Source of the DNA: Mycobacterium szulgai
Lineage (GTDB): Bacteria > Actinomycetota > Actinomycetes > Mycobacteriales > Mycobacteriaceae
Reading direction: 5' to 3'
Assembly (NCBI RefSeq): GCF_002116635.1
Contig: NZ_LQPW01000163.1
Span: 45,569-109,568 of the forward strand
Length of the DNA stretch: 64,000 nt
The position numbers and the translations under genes are program-made. Shown here in pieces: positions 34,371 through 43,391 of the stretch (within the stretch, counting starts at the first letter, position 1; each line of letters opens with the position of its first letter). Under the pieces are notes generated by a model. That model saw only the letters and a list, made by a program, of their open reading frames with translations, was not told where the DNA came from and did not search any database.

Positions 34371-35582
34371 GTGTTGGACTTCGGGGCATTACCGCCGGAG
34401 ATCAACTCGGGGCGGATGTATGCCGGTCCGGGATCAGGGCCGATGATGGCTGCCGCGGCGGGCTGGGACGGGCTGGCCGCAGAATTGGGCACGGCCGCCG
34501 CGGGTTACGGTGCGGTGATTACCGAGCTCACCAGCGCACCGTGGGTGGGACCGGCCTCTACCGCGATGGTGGCTGCGGCCACGCCCTATGTGGCGTGGCT
34601 GAATGACGCCACTGAACAGGCCGAGCAGGCCGGCATGCAGGCCCGGGCGGCGGCGGCGGCTTATGAGACGGCGTTTGTGATGACGGTTCCACCTGCGCTG
34701 GTAGCGGCCAACCGCACGTTGTTGCTGACGTTGATTGCAACGAACTTCTTCGGGCAGAACACACCGGCGATCGCGGCCACCGAAGCCCAGTACGCCGAGA
34801 TGTGGGCTCAAGACGCCGCAGCGATGTACGGCTATGCGGCATCCTCGGCGGCCGCTTCGGAGTTGAGTCCGTTCCTGCCGCCACCGGCTACCGCCGACGC
34901 TGACGCAGTCGCCGGGCAGGCCGCCGCCGTCGGCGAGGCTGCGGCGTCTGCCGCTGCGAACTCCGCGGCCACGGTCCTACCCACCACCGCGCTATTAAGT
35001 ACGTTGGGATCGTCGATATCGACCACGTCGCCGGTGGCCGGGGTCAATTCGATATTGACGCAATTAGGCTTTTCGCTTAACCCGTCGTCTTTGGCGCTGC
35101 CACCTTGGTTCCTGGGGCCGACGGGGTTGATTGCCACCGCATTTGGCGATTCGACCAATATTTGGAACTCGGTTACCAACTATCCGTATTTCGCGTTGGG
35201 ATCGGTCAATTCGCTCGTCGCGTGGGGCGGCGGTCTATTGCCCGGTGCCCCGGCGCCCAATCCCGCGCTGGGCGGAGCGCTCGCGCCGCCGGGCGCGGTG
35301 GGCGGCTCCTGGGGCGCACCGGCTGCCAGTTTGGGCAAGGCCGGCGTCGTCGGCCGGCTGTCGGTACCACCGACCTGGGCCGCCACCACAGTCTCCAACA
35401 TCACCCCGCTATCGCCTGGAACCGGCGGCATAGAGGGTTTCAACAGTGCCGCGAGCAATGCCGGAACCTCCGGCTTGTTGCGGGGGCTGCCGCTGACCGG
35501 TGCGGGTCGGCGCACCGCGGGCTACGTCAACAAATACGGGTTCCGTTACAACGTTTTGGCCCGTCCGCCGTCGGCGGGATGA
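34371..35582 (+). CDS. PPE25: PPE25-like PPE-SVP protein
   Basis: The 180-residue PPE domain begins with DFGALPPEINSGRM and includes the WxG-like turn (SAPWVGPAST). The C-terminal part contains the SVP signature VGRLSVPPTW and ends YGFRYNVLARPPSAG. PPE proteins pair with PE partners, bind EspG5 through the helical tip, and leave through ESX-5. AGGAGG lies directly upstream; translation can begin at GTG 34371 or, with better spacing and the canonical MDFGALPPE start, at TTG 34374. The PE partner PE18 follows after 191 bases. The name rests on position and domain type. Confidence 0.9.
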   Translation: MLDFGALPPEINSGRMYAGPGSGPMMAAAAGWDGLAAELGTAAAGYGAVITELTSAPWVGPASTAMVAAATPYVAWLNDATEQAEQAGMQARAAAAAYETAFVMTVPPALVAANRTLLLTLIATNFFGQNTPAIAATEAQYAEMWAQDAAAMYGYAASSAAASELSPFLPPPATADADAVAGQAAAVGEAAASAAANSAATVLPTTALLSTLGSSISTTSPVAGVNSILTQLGFSLNPSSLALPPWFLGPTGLIATAFGDSTNIWNSVTNYPYFALGSVNSLVAWGGGLLPGAPAPNPALGGALAPPGAVGGSWGAPAASLGKAGVVGRLSVPPTWAATTVSNITPLSPGTGGIEGFNSAASNAGTSGLLRGLPLTGAGRRTAGYVNKYGFRYNVLARPPSAG

Positions 35583-35773
35583 GGCGACAGGGAGGCACAT
35601 GAGAACCGCGACCAATGATTGGAGCGACGTGATGCATGTGGAGGTGCAACTGCTGGCCCGTTGCCGCGGGCTACTGCAAGTAAATGCTCGATGCCGATAA
35701 AACTACATCCGGCGACTGTGGCGTGAATTTCTTGAAGGGGAAAGCCACAGGGCTATTTGAGGAGGGAAATTAA

Positions 35774-36073
35774 ATGTCGTTCGTAACCACACATCCAGAA
35801 GCATTGTCGGCGGCTGCCGCCACGCTACAAGGCATCGGCTCCGCTCTGAGCGCGCAGAACGCAGCCTCTGCAGCACCGACCACCGGGGTGGTTCCAGCCG
35901 CAGCCGACGAGGTGTCGGCGCTGACGGCGGCACAGTTTGCCGTCCATGCCGAGATGTACCAGGCCGTCAGTGCCCAGGCGGCGGCCATCCACGACATGTT
36001 CGTCAAGACCTTGGGCGTCAGCGCTGGGTCGTACGCGGCTACCGAGGCCGCTAACGCGGCCGCAAGCAGATAA
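35774..36073 (+). CDS. PE18: PE18-like PE protein
   Basis: A 99-residue PE protein consisting only of the PE domain: SFVTTHPEALSAAAATLQGI, the second helix AAQFAVHAEMYQAVSAQAAA and the secretion motif YAATE (YxxxD/E) near the C-terminus. It has no extension. GAGGAGGG precedes the ATG. PPE26 follows after 11 bases, so this PE and that PPE very probably form the secreted heterodimer. Confidence 0.95.
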   Translation: MSFVTTHPEALSAAAATLQGIGSALSAQNAASAAPTTGVVPAAADEVSALTAAQFAVHAEMYQAVSAQAAAIHDMFVKTLGVSAGSYAATEAANAAASR

Positions 36074-36084
36074 GGGGTCAAGCG

Positions 36085-37317
36085 ATGGATTTCGGGGCGT
36101 TACCGCCGGAGATAAACTCCGCGCTGATGTATGCCGGCCCTGGGTCAGGGCCGATGGCAGCCGCCGCCTCGGCGTGGAACGGGCTGGCCGCGGAGCTGAA
36201 TTCCACCGCCATGGCCTACGACACGGTGATCACCGGGCTGAGCAGCGAAGAATGGCTTGGCCCGGCGTCGGCATCGATGGCTGAGGCAGTGTCGCCCTAC
36301 GTGGGGTGGATGAGCGCCACAGCCGGGCAGGCCGAACATGCGGCCACGCAGGCCACCAGCGCAGCCGCGGCGTACGAGGCCGCACACGCTGCGATAGTGC
36401 CACCCGAGCTGGTCGCGTTGAACCGTGCGGAGCTGACGCAACTACTGACCACCAACGTCTTCGGTCAAAACACGAACGCGATCGCGGCCCTCGAAGCGCA
36501 ATACGGGGAAATGTGGGCACAGGATGCCGCGGTGATGTATCAGTACGCAGCGTCGTCGACGACCGCCACGAAGATAACGCCGTTCGCTGCACCGCCGCAG
36601 ACCACCAGTCCAGCCGCCGCGGCAGTGCAGTCGGGAGCGGTCACCGGCGCGGTAGGCAACGCGGCCGGCTCGGCGCAGCAATCGTTGTTGAACCTGGTCA
36701 ATGGGCTGCAGGCCCAGTTGGCGGGCCTCGCGTCGCCTGGCAATGTAGCCCTTTTGGGGCTTACGCCGACGAGCGAGACGCTGGCGGGGACGGTTTTCGC
36801 CCCGAACTCCGTCATGGGTTCGATCCTTACCGGAATCGGCGGGAACAGCACGGTGAACCCGGCGTGGCTCATCACCGCCTTCAGGAACTTTGCCGGCCCC
36901 ATTTACAACATCGAGGGTCTGCCGTACTTCTCCACCGGCATGGCAAACACGCTGCTCTCCCTCAGTAAGGGACTGGCACCGGCCGCCGCATCGGCCGGGG
37001 GTGCGGCAGCCGCCAAAGGCTTGGCCGGCCTGGGCGGATTATTCGGCGGTGGCGGCGTCGGGGGAGTCGCGGCGGGCATGGGCCAGGCGGCCTCAATCGG
37101 GAAGTTGTCGGTGCCGGCGGCAATCGCTGGCTTGGGGCCGTCGATCGGCCACGCGGCGCCGCTGCCGGTGAGTACGGTCAGCGCCGCCCCGGACGCCGGT
37201 GTGGGAAACCTGCTCGGCGGCATGCCGTTGGCAGGTGTGGGAGCTGGCGCGGCCGGCGCCGGTCCCAAGTACGGCTTCCGGCCGACCGTGATGGCCCGTC
37301 CACCGTTTGCTGGTTAG
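36085..37317 (+). CDS. PPE26: PPE26-like PPE protein with an altered SVP motif
   Basis: A 410-residue PPE protein with DFGALPPEINSALMYAGPGS at the start and GQNTNAIAALEAQYGEMWAQ within the domain. The linker is Gly/Ala-rich. The SVP site reads IGKLSVPAAIAGL, so the final tryptophan of GxxSVPxxW is replaced. It ends YGFRPTVMARPPFAG like its relatives. It lies 11 bases after PE18, its likely partner. M. tuberculosis has PPE27 next; here that gene is missing. Confidence 0.93.
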   Translation: MDFGALPPEINSALMYAGPGSGPMAAAASAWNGLAAELNSTAMAYDTVITGLSSEEWLGPASASMAEAVSPYVGWMSATAGQAEHAATQATSAAAAYEAAHAAIVPPELVALNRAELTQLLTTNVFGQNTNAIAALEAQYGEMWAQDAAVMYQYAASSTTATKITPFAAPPQTTSPAAAAVQSGAVTGAVGNAAGSAQQSLLNLVNGLQAQLAGLASPGNVALLGLTPTSETLAGTVFAPNSVMGSILTGIGGNSTVNPAWLITAFRNFAGPIYNIEGLPYFSTGMANTLLSLSKGLAPAAASAGGAAAAKGLAGLGGLFGGGGVGGVAAGMGQAASIGKLSVPAAIAGLGPSIGHAAPLPVSTVSAAPDAGVGNLLGGMPLAGVGAGAAGAGPKYGFRPTVMARPPFAG

Positions 37318-37618
37318 CCCGGATGGGATTGCCAGCAGTGCACGACTGTCCTCGGCAGGTGGTTCTGACATGGTTTTCGTGACGCGAGATTTTTTTCGCG
37401 GCGGCGCTCCGATGACGCGGGACCCCCTGAGCCGGGCCTGCATAATGGCCTGCCAACCAGGTCACACGCTGTTACTGTGTCGTTACAGCAGGTGAATTCG
37501 TCGTGGCATCCAGTGAACAAATGCGAACAGGGGGCGTCGAAGGCGACCTGGTGCGACCTAGTCATCTACTCTCTTGCAAAGAGCGGTAGCTGGGGATCAT
37601 TCAAGAGAGGAAAACAGC
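37318..37618. other. Gap where PPE27 lies in M. tuberculosis
   Basis: These 301 bases contain no PPE-like sequence in any frame that I can see. A short CGCGA / TCGCG repeat around a T-run lies at 37383-37400 and may be a weak hairpin. AAGAGAGGAAA at the right end is the ribosome site of PE19. Confidence 0.45.
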
Positions 37619-37918
37619 ATGTCGTTCGTGACCACACAGCCGGAAGCCTTGGCTGCGGCGGCCGGAAATCTGCAGGGTATCGGCTCGGCGATGAACGCCC
37701 AGAATGCTGCTGCGGCAGCGCCGACCACGGGGGTAGTGCCGGCAGCCGCCGACGAGGTTTCGGCGCTAACAGCGGCTCAGTTCGCCGCCCACGCCCAGAT
37801 GTACCAGGCCGTCAGTGCTCAGGCCGCCGCAATCCACGAGATGTTCGTTAACACGCTGGCAACGAGTTCCGGCTCGTATGAGGCCACTGAGGCCGCCAAC
37901 GCGGCCGCTGCGGGCTGA
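37619..37918 (+). CDS. PE19: PE19-like PE protein
   Basis: A 99-residue PE-only protein nearly the same as the PE at 35774: SFVTTQPEALAAAAGNLQGI, AAQFAAHAQMYQAVSAQAAA and the secretion motif YEATE. The start at 37619 follows GAGAGGAAAACAGC. The next genes are esxM and esxN after a 287-base gap. Without PPE27 its PPE partner is not obvious; PPE26 or PPE25 could serve. Confidence 0.94.
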   Translation: MSFVTTQPEALAAAAGNLQGIGSAMNAQNAAAAAPTTGVVPAAADEVSALTAAQFAAHAQMYQAVSAQAAAIHEMFVNTLATSSGSYEATEAANAAAAG

Positions 37919-38205
37919 TCGGGCGGACGGTTCCAGGGCGCGGGACGGATCAGCTCGGACATGAGTTCCGCGGCAACCGCCCGCCGGCCGGTGGATCTTT
38001 CGTCAACCCCGACACCGGGGTCGAGGTTGCACGTCCATCACACCGTGATGGGCAAGCCGGTTCCCACCGGTTGAATGAGATGGGGAGGGGGGGGTCATCC
38101 GTAGTTCGGATCGGCGGATGCGCCACGGCGCAGCCGGTCCGGCCATCGTCGTATTAGCGACAGATGATCTAACCGTCAGGTAACAAGAATTAAGGAGACA
38201 GGCAA

Positions 38206-38502
38206 GTGACCACGCGTTTTATGACTGACCCGCACGCGATGCGCGACATGGCGGGCCGCTTTGAGATGCACGCCCAGACCGTCGAAGACGAGGCCCGCCG
38301 CATGTGGGCGTCCTCGCAGAACATCTCGGGTGCCGGCTGGAGCGGTCTGGCCGAGGCCACCTCGCTGGACACCATGGGCCAGATGAACACCGCTTTCCGC
38401 AACATCGTGAACATGCTGCACGGCGTTCGCGACGGCCTGGTTCGCGACGCGAACAACTACGAGCAGCAAGAGCAGGCTGCACAGCAGACCCTCAGCAGCT
38501 AG
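38206..38502 (+). CDS. esxM: ESX-5 WXG100 protein EsxM
   Basis: A 98-residue WXG100 protein. The helical hairpin turn is GAGWSGLAEA and the secretion motif is YEQQE near the C-terminus. Segments RFMTDPHAMRDMAGRFEMHA and TEDEARRMWAS-type 'VEDEARRMWASSQNIS' match EsxM almost fully from memory. It starts at GTG with AAGGAGAC nine bases upstream. It pairs with EsxN, encoded 50 bases downstream, and the dimer is an ESX-5 substrate. Confidence 0.97.
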   Translation: MTTRFMTDPHAMRDMAGRFEMHAQTVEDEARRMWASSQNISGAGWSGLAEATSLDTMGQMNTAFRNIVNMLHGVRDGLVRDANNYEQQEQAAQQTLSS

Positions 38503-38552
38503 CCACCAAAGCCTCAGCTGCGTAGGCTTTCTCACGACAGGAGAACACCAAT

Positions 38553-38837
38553 ATGACCATTAATTACCAGTTCGGGGATGTCGACGCGCACGGCGCTCTC
38601 ATCCGCGCACAGGCCGCAAACCTGGAGGCCGAGCACCAGGCCATCGTTCGCGATGTGCTGGCTGCCGGTGACTTCTGGGGCGGCGCCGGTTCGGTGGCTT
38701 GCCAGGAGTTCATCACCCAGTTGGGTCGCAACTTCCAGGTGATCTACGAGCAGGCCAACGCTCACGGGCAAAAGGTTCAGTCCGCCGGCAGCAACATGGC
38801 GCAAACAGACAGCGCCGTCGGCTCCAGCTGGGCCTAA
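38553..38837 (+). CDS. esxN: ESX-5 WXG100 protein EsxN
   Basis: A 94-residue WXG100 protein of the Mtb9.9 subfamily: TINYQFGDVDAHGALIRAQA, the turn FWGGAGS and the end SAGSNMAQTDSAVGSSWA. It lacks YxxxD/E and so relies on EsxM for recognition. ACAGGAGAAC precedes the ATG. It is the last of the small substrate genes before espG5. Confidence 0.97.
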   Translation: MTINYQFGDVDAHGALIRAQAANLEAEHQAIVRDVLAAGDFWGGAGSVACQEFITQLGRNFQVIYEQANAHGQKVQSAGSNMAQTDSAVGSSWA

Positions 38838-38945
38838 AACCGAACTTCAGGCGCGGCAGCACACCACCAGCCGGTGTGCTGCCGTGTCCTGCAGTCGATC
38901 GGAACTGGAATGGCACTGGAATGACCGAGGACCTCTGAGGTAGGG

Positions 38946-39848
38946 ATGGATCAACAAAGTACCCGCACCGACATCACCGTCAACGTCGACGGCTTCTGGA
39001 TGCTGCAGGCGCTGCTGGATATCCGGCACGTCGCGCCCGAGTTGCGGTGCCGGCCGTACGTATCCACCGACAACAACGACTGGCTGAACGAGCATCCCGG
39101 TATGGCAGTCATGCGCGAGCAAGGCATCGTCGTCGGCGACGCCGTCAACGAGCAGGTGGCCGCCCGGATGAAGGTGCTCGCGGCGCCGGACCTGGAGGTC
39201 GTCGCGTTACTCTCGCGCGGCAAGTTGCTCTACGGAGTAGTCGAGGACGAGAACCAGCCGCCGGGCTCGCGCGACATCCCGGACAACGAGTTCCGCGTGG
39301 TGTTGGCCCGCCGTGGCCAGCACTGGGTGTCTGCGGTCCGGGTGGGCAACGACATCACCGTCGACGACGTATCGGTCGCTGACAGCGCGTCGATCGCCGC
39401 GCTGGTGATCGACGGTTTGGAGTCGATCCACCACGCCGATCCGGCAGCCATCAACGCGGTCAACGTCCCTCTGGAAGAGATGCTCGAGGCAACGAAGTCA
39501 TGGCAGGAATCGGGCTTCAATGTCTTCTCCGGCGGCGATCTGCGCCGCATGGGCATCAGCGCTTCCACCGTGGCCGCGCTGGGGCAGGCCCTGTCGGATC
39601 CGGCCGCCGAGGTCGCCGTCTACGCGCGCCAATACCGCGACGACGCCAAGGGCCCCAGCGCCTCGGTGCTGTCGCTCAAAGACGGATCGGGCGGGCGCAT
39701 CGCCCTGTACCAGCAGGCGCGGACCGCGGGGTCCGGCGAGGCCTGGCTAGCAATTTGTCCGGCTACCCCGCAGCTGGTGCAGGTAGGAATTAAGACGGTT
39801 TTGGACACACTGCCCTATGGGGAGTGGAAAACACACAGCAGAGTTTAA
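38946..39848 (+). CDS. espG5: ESX-5 PE/PPE chaperone EspG5
   Basis: A 300-residue cytosolic chaperone. It opens TDITVNVDGFWMLQALLDIR and carries VVALLSRGKLLYGVV, FRVVLARRGQHWVSAVRVG and AWLAICPATPQLVQVGIKTV, the quasi-twofold alpha/beta pattern of the EspG fold. It binds the hydrophobic tip of the PPE partner in PE-PPE dimers, keeping them soluble and system-specific. The gene follows esxN by 108 bases and has GAGGTAGGG before its ATG. A 281-base AT-richer gap separates it from eccD5. Confidence 0.95.
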   Translation: MDQQSTRTDITVNVDGFWMLQALLDIRHVAPELRCRPYVSTDNNDWLNEHPGMAVMREQGIVVGDAVNEQVAARMKVLAAPDLEVVALLSRGKLLYGVVEDENQPPGSRDIPDNEFRVVLARRGQHWVSAVRVGNDITVDDVSVADSASIAALVIDGLESIHHADPAAINAVNVPLEEMLEATKSWQESGFNVFSGGDLRRMGISASTVAALGQALSDPAAEVAVYARQYRDDAKGPSASVLSLKDGSGGRIALYQQARTAGSGEAWLAICPATPQLVQVGIKTVLDTLPYGEWKTHSRV

Positions 39849-40129
39849 CAACGCTGTTACGAAAAACGCAGTGCAGCAACAGTTTTAAACATAAAGTGCG
39901 AGCTAGATGCGGACGAGGCATACTGCTCTAGAATCGGCTGCAAAAACTGAAAATGTACGTCAACCACAACTATTAGTCGCGAGGCGAGGCAAATGGATTG
40001 GGAGTTAGTCGAGCCGCAGCTCCTGGGGGGGCATCACCCCTCGGGCACTTCGGTGAGTACACCGAAAGCGCTCCCCGCGCGGCTTGAATCACGGGGTAAT
40101 ACGTTCGCCACGTCAGGGGGTACGGGACG

Positions 40130-41641
40130 ATGACCGCAGTAGCTGATGCACCACAGGCAGAGGTAGAGGGCGTCTCATCGCCCCGGGCCGTCGTCGTCGG
40201 CATCATGGCCGGCGAGGGCGTGCAGATCGGCGTGCTATTGGACGCCAACGCGCCGGTTTCGGTGATGACCGATCCCCTGCTGAAGGTGGTCAACAGTCGC
40301 CTCCGGGAGCTCGGTGAGAATCCGCTGGAAGCCACCGGACGCGGCAGATGGGCACTGTGCCTCGTCGATGGCACCCCATTGCGCGCCACCCAATCGCTGA
40401 CCGAACAAGACGTCTACGACGGCGATCGGCTGTGGATTCGGTTCATCACCGACACCGAGCATCGGTCGCAAGTCATCGAGCACATCTCCACCGCGGTGTC
40501 GTCCAACCTCAGCAAGCGATTCGCCGCGATCGACCCGGTGGTCGCCGTGCAGGTCGGTGCCACCATGGTGGCGAGTGGCGTCGTTCTGGCGTCCGGAGTG
40601 CTCGGCTGGTGGCGCTGGCACCACAACTCCTGGCTGACCACCATCTTCACGGCGGTGGTCGGAGTGCTGGTGCTGACCGTTGCCATGCTGCTCCTGATGC
40701 GGGCAAAGACGGACGCGGATCGCCGCGTTGCCGACATCATGCTGATGAGTGGCATCGTGCCGGTGACGATCGCCGCAGCGGCCGCACCGCCGGGCCCGGT
40801 GGGTTCACCCCAGGCCGTGCTGGGCTTTGGAGTCCTGGCGGTCGCAGCCACGCTGGCCCTGCGCTTCACCGGTCGCCGGCTCGCGATCTACACCGCCGTG
40901 ATCACGATCAGCACACTGACGACGATCGCGAGCCTGTGGCGGATGGTGGCCGCGAGCAGTGCGGTGACCCTGTTCAGCAGCCTGCTGCTGGCCTGCGTGT
41001 TCCTCTACCACGCCGCGCCGGCGCTGTCTCGCCGGCTGGCCGGCATCCGGTTGCCTGTCTTCCCGTCGGCCACCAGCCGATGGGTTTTCGAGGCCCGACC
41101 CGATCTGCCGACGACCGTGGTGAGGTCCGGTGGCGGCCTGCCGACCTTGGAAGGTCCGGCGTCGGTGCGCGACGTGCTGCTGCAGGCGGAACGCGCTCGG
41201 TCGTTCTTGAGTGGCCTACTGATCGGACTCGGCGTCGTGGTCGTGATATGCGCGACCGCGTTGTCCAACCCACACACCCACGAGCGCTGGCTGCCACTGA
41301 TCCTGGCCGGGTTCACCGCGGGATTCCTGCTGCTGCGCGGCCGCTCGTACGTCGACCGCTGGCAGGCGATCACCCTCGCCGGTACTGCGGTGATCATCGT
41401 GGCCGCGGTATGCGTGCGCTACGCGGTGGGACTGCACTCGCCGTTGTCGGTGTCGATCACCTCCGCGATTCTGGTGCTGCTGCCGACCGCGGGGCTGACG
41501 GCGGCCGCGGTGGTGCCCAACACCATCTACAGCCCGCTGTTCCGCAAGTTTGTGGAGTGGATCGAATACCTCTGCCTGATGCCGATCTTCCCGCTGGCAT
41601 TGTGGTTGATGAATGTCTACGCAGCGATCAGGTACCGGTAG
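40130..41641 (+). CDS. eccD5: ESX-5 channel component EccD5
   Basis: A 503-residue membrane protein. Residues about 20-115 form the ubiquitin-like cytosolic domain (VVVGIMAGEGVQIGVLLDAN, DTEHRSQVIEHISTA), followed by eleven predicted membrane helices starting near residue 140, for example VAVQVGATMVASGVVLASGV and TTIFTAVVGVLVLTVAMLLL. EccD dimers form the large lipid-filled vestibule of the channel. Its last 29 bases overlap the start of mycP5 in another frame, indicating tight translation coupling. Confidence 0.96.
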   Translation: MTAVADAPQAEVEGVSSPRAVVVGIMAGEGVQIGVLLDANAPVSVMTDPLLKVVNSRLRELGENPLEATGRGRWALCLVDGTPLRATQSLTEQDVYDGDRLWIRFITDTEHRSQVIEHISTAVSSNLSKRFAAIDPVVAVQVGATMVASGVVLASGVLGWWRWHHNSWLTTIFTAVVGVLVLTVAMLLLMRAKTDADRRVADIMLMSGIVPVTIAAAAAPPGPVGSPQAVLGFGVLAVAATLALRFTGRRLAIYTAVITISTLTTIASLWRMVAASSAVTLFSSLLLACVFLYHAAPALSRRLAGIRLPVFPSATSRWVFEARPDLPTTVVRSGGGLPTLEGPASVRDVLLQAERARSFLSGLLIGLGVVVVICATALSNPHTHERWLPLILAGFTAGFLLLRGRSYVDRWQAITLAGTAVIIVAAVCVRYAVGLHSPLSVSITSAILVLLPTAGLTAAAVVPNTIYSPLFRKFVEWIEYLCLMPIFPLALWLMNVYAAIRYR

Positions 41642-43391
41642 CAGCAAATCGTGGCGTGGTCGCGTAACCACCGCGACCGTCGCCGCGATGCTGCTTGCCT
41701 CCGGTGCGTTAGCCGGCTTGCCGCCCGCTTCTGCAATATCGCCGCCCACGATTGATCCAGCCGCAGTGCCGCCCGACGGCCCGCCCGGACCGGTGGCGCC
41801 GATGAAGCAGAACTCCTACTGCACTGAGGTAGGGGTACTGCCGGGCACCGACTTTCGGTTGCAGCCGAAGTACATGGAAATGCTGAACCTCAACGAGGCG
41901 TGGCAGTTCGGGCGTGGCGGGGGAGTGAAGGTCGCCGTCATCGATACGGGCGTGACGCCACACCCCAGGTTGCCGCACCTGATCCCCGGCGGTGACTACG
42001 TGATGGCGGGCGGAGACGGATTGTCGGACTGCGACGCCCACGGCACCATCGTGGCGTCGATGATCGCCGCGGCGCCGGCCAACGGCGCGGTCCCGCCGCC
42101 GGCGGCACCGCGCCGGCCCGTCACCATTCCCACCACCGAAAAGCCTCCGCCGCCGCAGACGGTGACGCTGTCACCCGTCCCGGGTCCAACCGTGACGGTC
42201 ATCCCGGCTCCGCCGCCGTCGCAGGAAGGAGCCCCGCCGGGGCCGGCACCCGGACCCGGGCAGGCGCCGTCTGGCAACCGCGGCGGTGGCACGGTGACCA
42301 TTCCCGGCTACTCCGGCGGCGCGAAGGTGGCCCCCGTCGACCACCCGCACCCGCTCGCCCCGTCGACGACCACTACCCCTGCACCGCCCGCGCCACCGCC
42401 GCCCCCCGCCCCGGGTGGGGCGCCGGCGCCGGACGCGTTTGTCGGGATCGCACCGGATGTCGACGTGATCTCGATCCGGCAGTCCAGCCAGGCCTTCGGC
42501 CTCAAGGACGCCTACACCGGCGACGAAGATCCGCAGACAGCGGCAAAGATCGACAACGTCCAGACCATGGCGCGCGCGATCGTTCATGCGGCCAACATGG
42601 GCGCTTCGATCATCAACATCTCGGACGTCACCTGTATGAGCGCGCGCAACGTGATCGACCAGCGGGTGCTTGGTGCCGCGGTGCATTACGCGGCCGTCGA
42701 CAAGAATGCGCTCATCGTCGCCGCTGCCGGCGACAGCAGCAAGAAGGACTGCAAGCAGAATCCGATCTTCGATCCGCTGCAGCCCAACGATCCTCGCGAC
42801 TGGAACGCCGTCACCACCGTGGTGACTCCGTCCTGGTTCAGCGACTTCGTTTTGACCGTCGGTGGAGTGGACTCAAATGGTCAGCCACTGAGTCAAATGA
42901 GTATCGCCGGACCTTGGGTGTCGATAGCGGCGCCGGGCACCGATGTCGTCGGGCTTTCGCCCCGCGATGACGGTCTGATCAACGCGGTCGACGGCCCGGA
43001 CAACACGTTGCTGGTTCCGGCCGGGACCAGCTTCTCGGCCGCGATCGTGTCCGGCGTAGCGGCGCTGGTGCGGGCCAAATTCCCTGAGCTGTCGGCATAC
43101 CAGGTCATGAATCGGCTGATTCACACCGCCAGGCCGCCCGCTCGCGGTGTGGACAATCAGGTCGGTTACGGTGTGGTCGACCCGGTCGCGGCGCTGACTT
43201 GGGATGTGCCGGAAGGCCCCGCCAAGCCACCGAAACAGCTGTCGGCGCCACTGGTGCTGCCAAAGCCGCCCGCAGATCGGAATATGGTGCCAGTCTGGGT
43301 GGCAGCCGGGGGACTGACCGGAGCACTACTGATAGGCGGCGCAGTGTTTGGTACGGCGACGTTGATGCGGCGATCAAGGAAGCAGCGATGA
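41613..43391 (+). CDS. mycP5: ESX-5 mycosin protease MycP5
   Basis: A 592-residue subtilisin-like protease with an N-terminal signal segment at about residues 18-42. The catalytic triad is Asp in VAVIDTGVTPHP, His in DCDAHGTIVASMIA and Ser in PAGTSFSAAIVSG. Between His and Ser lies an insertion of about 120 residues, rich in Pro and Gly (residues 160-275), typical of MycP5 and cleaved during maturation. A C-terminal membrane span (MVPVWVAAGGLTGALLIGGA) anchors it with the catalytic domain outside the inner membrane. It stabilises the ESX-5 complex. Its stop overlaps eccE5. Confidence 0.96.
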   Translation: MSTQRSGTGSSKSWRGRVTTATVAAMLLASGALAGLPPASAISPPTIDPAAVPPDGPPGPVAPMKQNSYCTEVGVLPGTDFRLQPKYMEMLNLNEAWQFGRGGGVKVAVIDTGVTPHPRLPHLIPGGDYVMAGGDGLSDCDAHGTIVASMIAAAPANGAVPPPAAPRRPVTIPTTEKPPPPQTVTLSPVPGPTVTVIPAPPPSQEGAPPGPAPGPGQAPSGNRGGGTVTIPGYSGGAKVAPVDHPHPLAPSTTTTPAPPAPPPPPAPGGAPAPDAFVGIAPDVDVISIRQSSQAFGLKDAYTGDEDPQTAAKIDNVQTMARAIVHAANMGASIINISDVTCMSARNVIDQRVLGAAVHYAAVDKNALIVAAAGDSSKKDCKQNPIFDPLQPNDPRDWNAVTTVVTPSWFSDFVLTVGGVDSNGQPLSQMSIAGPWVSIAAPGTDVVGLSPRDDGLINAVDGPDNTLLVPAGTSFSAAIVSGVAALVRAKFPELSAYQVMNRLIHTARPPARGVDNQVGYGVVDPVAALTWDVPEGPAKPPKQLSAPLVLPKPPADRNMVPVWVAAGGLTGALLIGGAVFGTATLMRRSRKQR

